Below are positions 61,401 through 64,000 of a DNA stretch of 64,000 bases, piece after piece. A program made the position numbers and the translations under genes. The notes beneath the pieces are model-generated. The model ran no database searches, was not told the origin of the DNA, and saw only the letters and a program-made list of their open reading frames with translations. Each line of letters opens with the position of its first letter. The first letter of the stretch is position 1. The stretch is from Lactonifactor sp050944855 (GTDB lineage Bacteria > Bacillota > Clostridia > Lachnospirales > Lachnospiraceae). The DNA lies in assembly GCA_050944855.1 (NCBI GenBank), contig JBMNRU010000009.1, forward strand, positions 1 through 64,000. The letters run 5' to 3'.

Positions 61401-63835
61401 TTATCATTATTTAAAGTAACATCTGTCGGATATACAAACACATACATATTGTCATTAATATAAATCTTGTTATCAAGATCCTTTAATACAGATTCAATGG
61501 TATAATCATAATCTGCATAAGTATCGTCTGCATCCAATGCAATACTCTTTAAATCAAACGTTCCTCTAAAACGATAATAGCTGTCCTTTCCGTCCAATTT
61601 CCATGTGGCAGAATCATACATCTTACGCTCTTCATCACCATTCTTATAAACGGTGATCTTATCACTTGGCAAATAATTGGTAAACTTATGAATACTTGTA
61701 ATTCCATCGAGTGAACGGGAGCCATCCCATATTTCATTGGAATCCGTTATACTGAGCGTATTATTGCCAATACTCTTCATTAATGTGTCCCAATTCCATG
61801 TAGTATTGATCCGCTCGCTGGAATTATATACAGAATCGGAACGCGTCCATGTAATTGGAAGTCTGCCCTGTGTCACATCACCAGCCGCAGCCTCTGCATC
61901 CTCTGCAAGCTTTCGGTACTCTTCCGGAGATACCGGAGTACCATGTAAATCGATCAAACCTTCTGAATTTTTTCCGTAAACAAAGTATATCTGTTTATTG
62001 CCTACCGACTCCTTGTCATCGTCGCCTTTTTCAATATATCTCCATTCGTTCTTGTCAGTATCATACAGCAACTCCGAAATCTCTTTCTCTTTATCCTTGC
62101 TTCTAATCGTCGCCTTTCTAAACGCATATCCGATAATTTCCGGCGCTAAGTCTTCTACCTTAGTACGTTTCTCTATATTTATGCTGCTGTCCACTCCGAT
62201 TTCATTACCCGCTTCATCTACGAGCTTCACGGACAACTTATGATCTTTCTTCCAGGTAATCGTATAGGTTGAAAAACTCTCTGTCGCAATCTCTACGCTC
62301 TGAACTTTTGCACCTTCCGTAGTAGTCAGTGTATCAACGGTCGCTTTTTCTTCCATGCTCATATCCACGACCTGTGTAACCTCGCCGGAAGCATCCTCTT
62401 CCAGGTGAAGCACATTGACTTCTGCATCCACTATCTCACTCTCCACCACTGCCTGTGGAATCGCAGCTTCCTTATAATCCATAGCCACTTTCACTTCGCC
62501 GTTGGGCTCTGCCTTATTGCCATCGGCATCTACCAGAGAGATATCATAGGCCAGGAATCCGATAATATTATATTCGTCTTCTGCCGCTTTTTCCTGAAGC
62601 TTCGCTTCTACATCCTGATACTGTGACTCAGTTTCAGCATTTTCTTTTGTGATGGGAACTACCTTAAGTTCTGCTCCTTCCGGAATGATTCCGGCTTCTG
62701 CAGCTGTAACCTTAACAGAGATTTCATCATCTTCATAGTTCAGTTCCTCAGCCACCGGCTCCTCATCTGCATCCTCCTCTGTCTGAACAGCTTTGCCATT
62801 CTTATATGCATCTTCCAGCTCCGTGATCTTCAGATATGCTGTGATATTTTTATTGTCTGCCGTATATCTATTTTCTTTTACAGTGTTATCGCTGTTTCCT
62901 TCGATAACCTTGATTTCATTCTTATTCTTATCATAAGAAGAAACAATTCCCATCTGGCGGTCTGTCTCTTCATGTTCCCTCTGGAAGAATACGATATCAC
63001 CTGTCTGAGGTTCATACTCTGCAGGTGCTGTCAGATAATCTTTATTCGCACCCTGCGCAAATCTGTCATACCACTTTGCTGTCTCTATTTCTGTCGGGAA
63101 CAGATGGGATGCTTCCAGTCCTGCATAGTACACGCAGAAGTTTACAAATGCTGCATCCCAGTCCGCATACACATCTCCTGCAAACTGTCCGTAACGGGTG
63201 TAGCCTTTGTGGCTCTCATCTCCGGCAACGGTATAGTTGTCTGTGCTTTCTTTGTAACCGATCTGTTTTTTGGCTGCTGCTGCCAGATCTTCGCCCCAGA
63301 TATCCTTCCACTGTGTATCTGCATACTGTGCATTCCATACAGAAGCATCTTCTACATCTGCTGTGGTATCGATAAAGCATGCATCACTATGGGTATGTTC
63401 TTCCATTCCGCAGACAAGCTGCCTTTCATAACAGGCATCTGTGTGCGTATGTCCTTCACTCTCTTCCTGCCCGCAGGTATAGGTCTCAACTGTTGTATAA
63501 CAGCTTTCATCATGAGTATGTTCCTCACTCTCTTCCTGTCCGCAGGTGAGCTGTGTTTCTGTCTGGTGGCACGCATCTGTATGCGTATGCCCTTCACTTT
63601 CTTCCTGTCCGCAGATCAGCACATCTTCATAACACGCATCACTGTGAGTATGTTCTTCCAATCCGCATTTCGGATCACCTGTCATAGCGACACCATACTC
63701 TGTCAGATTCCAGGCTACAGTGCTGATCAGCATAACTGCAACCAGGGTCAAAGCAATCGCAGATCTTCTCCGCTGCTTCTGCTTTTTATTTACTTCATCC
63801 AAATAGTCTTTTAAAAGTTTCTGCATCTTCTTCAC
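58487..63835 (-). CDS. Giant von Willebrand A-domain pilus adhesin (probable tip pilin)
   Basis: 1782 residues. A cytoplasmic basic N-terminus and a long signal/anchor segment (about 25-52) come first. Then: five Cys/His repeats (57-153, CG.EE..HTH.DAC); a CHAP-like domain (about 185-338) with Asp227 and Gln294 where the catalytic Cys and His should be; beta-rich regions; a Cna-B domain (about 920-1000, YTLRETATVSGYE); a von Willebrand A domain (about 1072-1300) with MIDAS motif DKSSSMS and FLTDGDP; further Cna-B modules with YYRLEEKKAPGGF; LPSAG (1745-1749), membrane helix and basic tail. It lies 36 bases before the pilin gene and fits a tip adhesin that binds host or matrix ligands. Confidence 0.9.
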   Translation of the reverse strand: MKKMQKLLKDYLDEVNKKQKQRRRSAIALTLVAVMLISTVAWNLTEYGVAMTGDPKCGLEEHTHSDACYEDVLICGQEESEGHTHTDACHQTETQLTCGQEESEEHTHDESCYTTVETYTCGQEESEGHTHTDACYERQLVCGMEEHTHSDACFIDTTADVEDASVWNAQYADTQWKDIWGEDLAAAAKKQIGYKESTDNYTVAGDESHKGYTRYGQFAGDVYADWDAAFVNFCVYYAGLEASHLFPTEIETAKWYDRFAQGANKDYLTAPAEYEPQTGDIVFFQREHEETDRQMGIVSSYDKNKNEIKVIEGNSDNTVKENRYTADNKNITAYLKITELEDAYKNGKAVQTEEDADEEPVAEELNYEDDEISVKVTAAEAGIIPEGAELKVVPITKENAETESQYQDVEAKLQEKAAEDEYNIIGFLAYDISLVDADGNKAEPNGEVKVAMDYKEAAIPQAVVESEIVDAEVNVLHLEEDASGEVTQVVDMSMEEKATVDTLTTTEGAKVQSVEIATESFSTYTITWKKDHKLSVKLVDEAGNEIGVDSSINIEKRTKVEDLAPEIIGYAFRKATIRSKDKEKEISELLYDTDKNEWRYIEKGDDDKESVGNKQIYFVYGKNSEGLIDLHGTPVSPEEYRKLAEDAEAAAGDVTQGRLPITWTRSDSVYNSSERINTTWNWDTLMKSIGNNTLSITDSNEIWDGSRSLDGITSIHKFTNYLPSDKITVYKNGDEERKMYDSATWKLDGKDSYYRFRGTFDLKSIALDADDTYADYDYTIESVLKDLDNKIYINDNMYVFVYPTDVTLNNDNFMDYLAFWTGTSNQEGEVKFHDRQGTKANRVTDNMEGTFREITDGWYTDPVTDGAGGIIQNALNTGHSTSFYIDVIGNDYADGGAIYRLQIGAAKQHKTEVGFYKVSSQDINRGVEGAKFTLTNNANPGAYRPLESDENGYVKVKVKPGTYTLRETATVSGYEKTENTWTVTVTDKGFTMELNGASDGKAELGQYTTGDNNGKYYITNLATEPEPEPDPTPEKELTKSKTVTKRQDSKGKEDGTYDLELTVSGAVGNKTKKAQLDILLIIDKSSSMSGNKLPSAKTAAKNLVSTIQGNEGIDAKYAVVSFSGILSDGTPDPNNDPSSPGKSTKINQSWTADANSAKTAIDSIALGRGTNYQAAFMTAEEVLQGARTNAEKVVIFLTDGDPYHWVNKTEYASGTNNNGYTGGTIEQALTHAKDEIKNVYCDQFYAIAAYGGSTTRLTELKDLVGGDNKRPEKSGVYKADNATELDQVFKDIAANVTSVLCDHVTVTDTLSQYVEPVLSDSKIPITITVTKTVTKADGTTEEQIVGTGTDRLTLSKTETNSETTITAAYDETTKELTLNFPETYKLEPDYIYKVTMPIQPTEKAYSDYRTNGLEYPTVEGNPVKGDPATGTHAGETGFYSNDSATVTYTYNGESKTENYDKPVVQIHPSTLVIEKTINGELKEEELQSLIEKLTFNLKLTNGKKVDGDTFYNDRTLNLDAAGLVYDEVSKKYVYTLSGLSPDTKFEVNETGYNMDGYTCTTTATGQKGELELNEGFTIKDQTISGSTSSLYDVINTPENAENTVSYVNEYANNSAVLDLKKVGTDNNFLPGAEFALEKKTGDDTWEPWKAEENAQEVIEVKNEDEEIEYSGLPTGYYRLEEKKAPGGFLKLDDYIYFKVDRGVISLTDEDGNDVETSADSKWNLTGPDENKVYVLTVQNDAVYDLPSAGGPGIYWYIFGGVLLMAAALLMLYKNKCKEITKG

Positions 63836-63839
63836 CTTC

Positions 63840-64000
63840 CTAGCGCATAATTCCCATGCGGGCCAGCGGCCACGCTCTGATTACCACTTTTCCTACAATC
63901 TGCGCTTCCTCTACACATCCGATTGCCTTTATCCGGCTGTCCAGCGATACTGTTCTGTTATCTCCCAGTACAAAATACATCCCTTCCGGTACCTGATAAG
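63840..64000 (-). CDS. lepB: Signal peptidase I (LepB), C-terminal part
   Basis: The last 52 codons are in the window. They show VPEGMYFVLGDNRTVSLDSR, the SPase I box D/E with GDNR and DSR, then IVGKVVIRAWPL and the stop at 63840. A classical Ser/Lys-type LepB, as commonly found at the head of sortase pilus operons. It ends 4 bases before the adhesin start, which is therefore probably co-transcribed. Confidence 0.93.
   Translation of the reverse strand, partial: YQVPEGMYFVLGDNRTVSLDSRIKAIGCVEEAQIVGKVVIRAWPLARMGIMR

Noticed and set aside
62972..63814. 280-codon plus-strand frame at the adhesin N-terminus
   Set aside because: Complement of the Cys/His repeats and CHAP-like region; no start signal.

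Overview
The window comes from a low-to-mid GC, Gram-positive, endospore-forming Clostridia, most likely a gut Lachnospiraceae (Blautia/Ruminococcus/Dorea type). The grounds are a SpoVT homologue, T-box and yybP-ykoY leaders, AGGAGG ribosome binding sites, class C sortases, a SipW-type signal peptidase and the gene content as a whole. This is inferred from gene families, not from a database match. Nearly all genes lie on the minus strand. The plus-strand genes are a MATE exporter and a block at 23.7-28.9 kb.

Layout. 0-0.4 kb: the end of a zinc-ribbon (DUF4379-like) gene and a repeat-rich stretch next to the 3' end of lysS, possibly the edge of an integrated element. 0.4-9.7 kb: housekeeping genes greA-lysS; a tight run patatin-argF-birA-DUF6145-dusB; nfeD plus a stomatin-like SPFH protein; and a secreted SH3/SleB-type cell wall hydrolase. 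9.8-12.2 kb: a divergent LysR/MATE pair that overlaps the 3' end of an rRNA methyltransferase gene and looks inserted. 12.2-23.4 kb: TrmH-type methyltransferase, KtrA/KtrB potassium uptake, pfkA, dnaE, a methyltransferase, a CvfB-like RNA-binding protein, acyl-ACP thioesterase, tRNA-Gln(CUG) and a CDF metal exporter. 23.7-28.9 kb (plus strand): VanY-like peptidase, pncB, a DUF1538 membrane protein paired with a tandem PII-like protein, and spoVT. 29-43.2 kb: a foldase lipoprotein with a C39-like partner, mfd, pth, two COG0523/CobW-type GTPases (one fused to DUF1980, one with a huge His-rich loop) behind a possible attenuator, MalY/PatB, TatD, an AI-2E family exporter, and a P-type Ca/Mn ATPase under a yybP-ykoY manganese riboswitch. 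43.3-50.4 kb: a solitary MazF/PemK-like toxin, xylulokinase plus a COG2407 sugar isomerase, a YbaK deacylase, and metG under a T-box whose specifier reads AUG.

50.4-64 kb is the most unusual part: one co-directional operon of about 13.6 kb. It begins (off the window) with a LepB signal peptidase and continues with a 1782-residue von Willebrand A-domain adhesin, an LPSTG major pilin and two class C sortases. It then runs into a second secretion/assembly module: a pilin-like protein without anchor, two proteins with SipW-type signal peptides, a PVKTG-anchored protein, a MucBP membrane protein and a SipW-type signal peptidase. Sortase pilus assembly and SipW/TasA-type fibre secretion therefore seem to be co-transcribed. 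The adhesin also carries five Cys/His repeats and a CHAP domain whose catalytic Cys and His positions are replaced.

Other points of interest are a dispersed ~120-base structured repeat present twice (8.8 and 23.5 kb), the DUF1538-tandem PII pair, and the attenuator-like leader ahead of the His-rich CobW protein.
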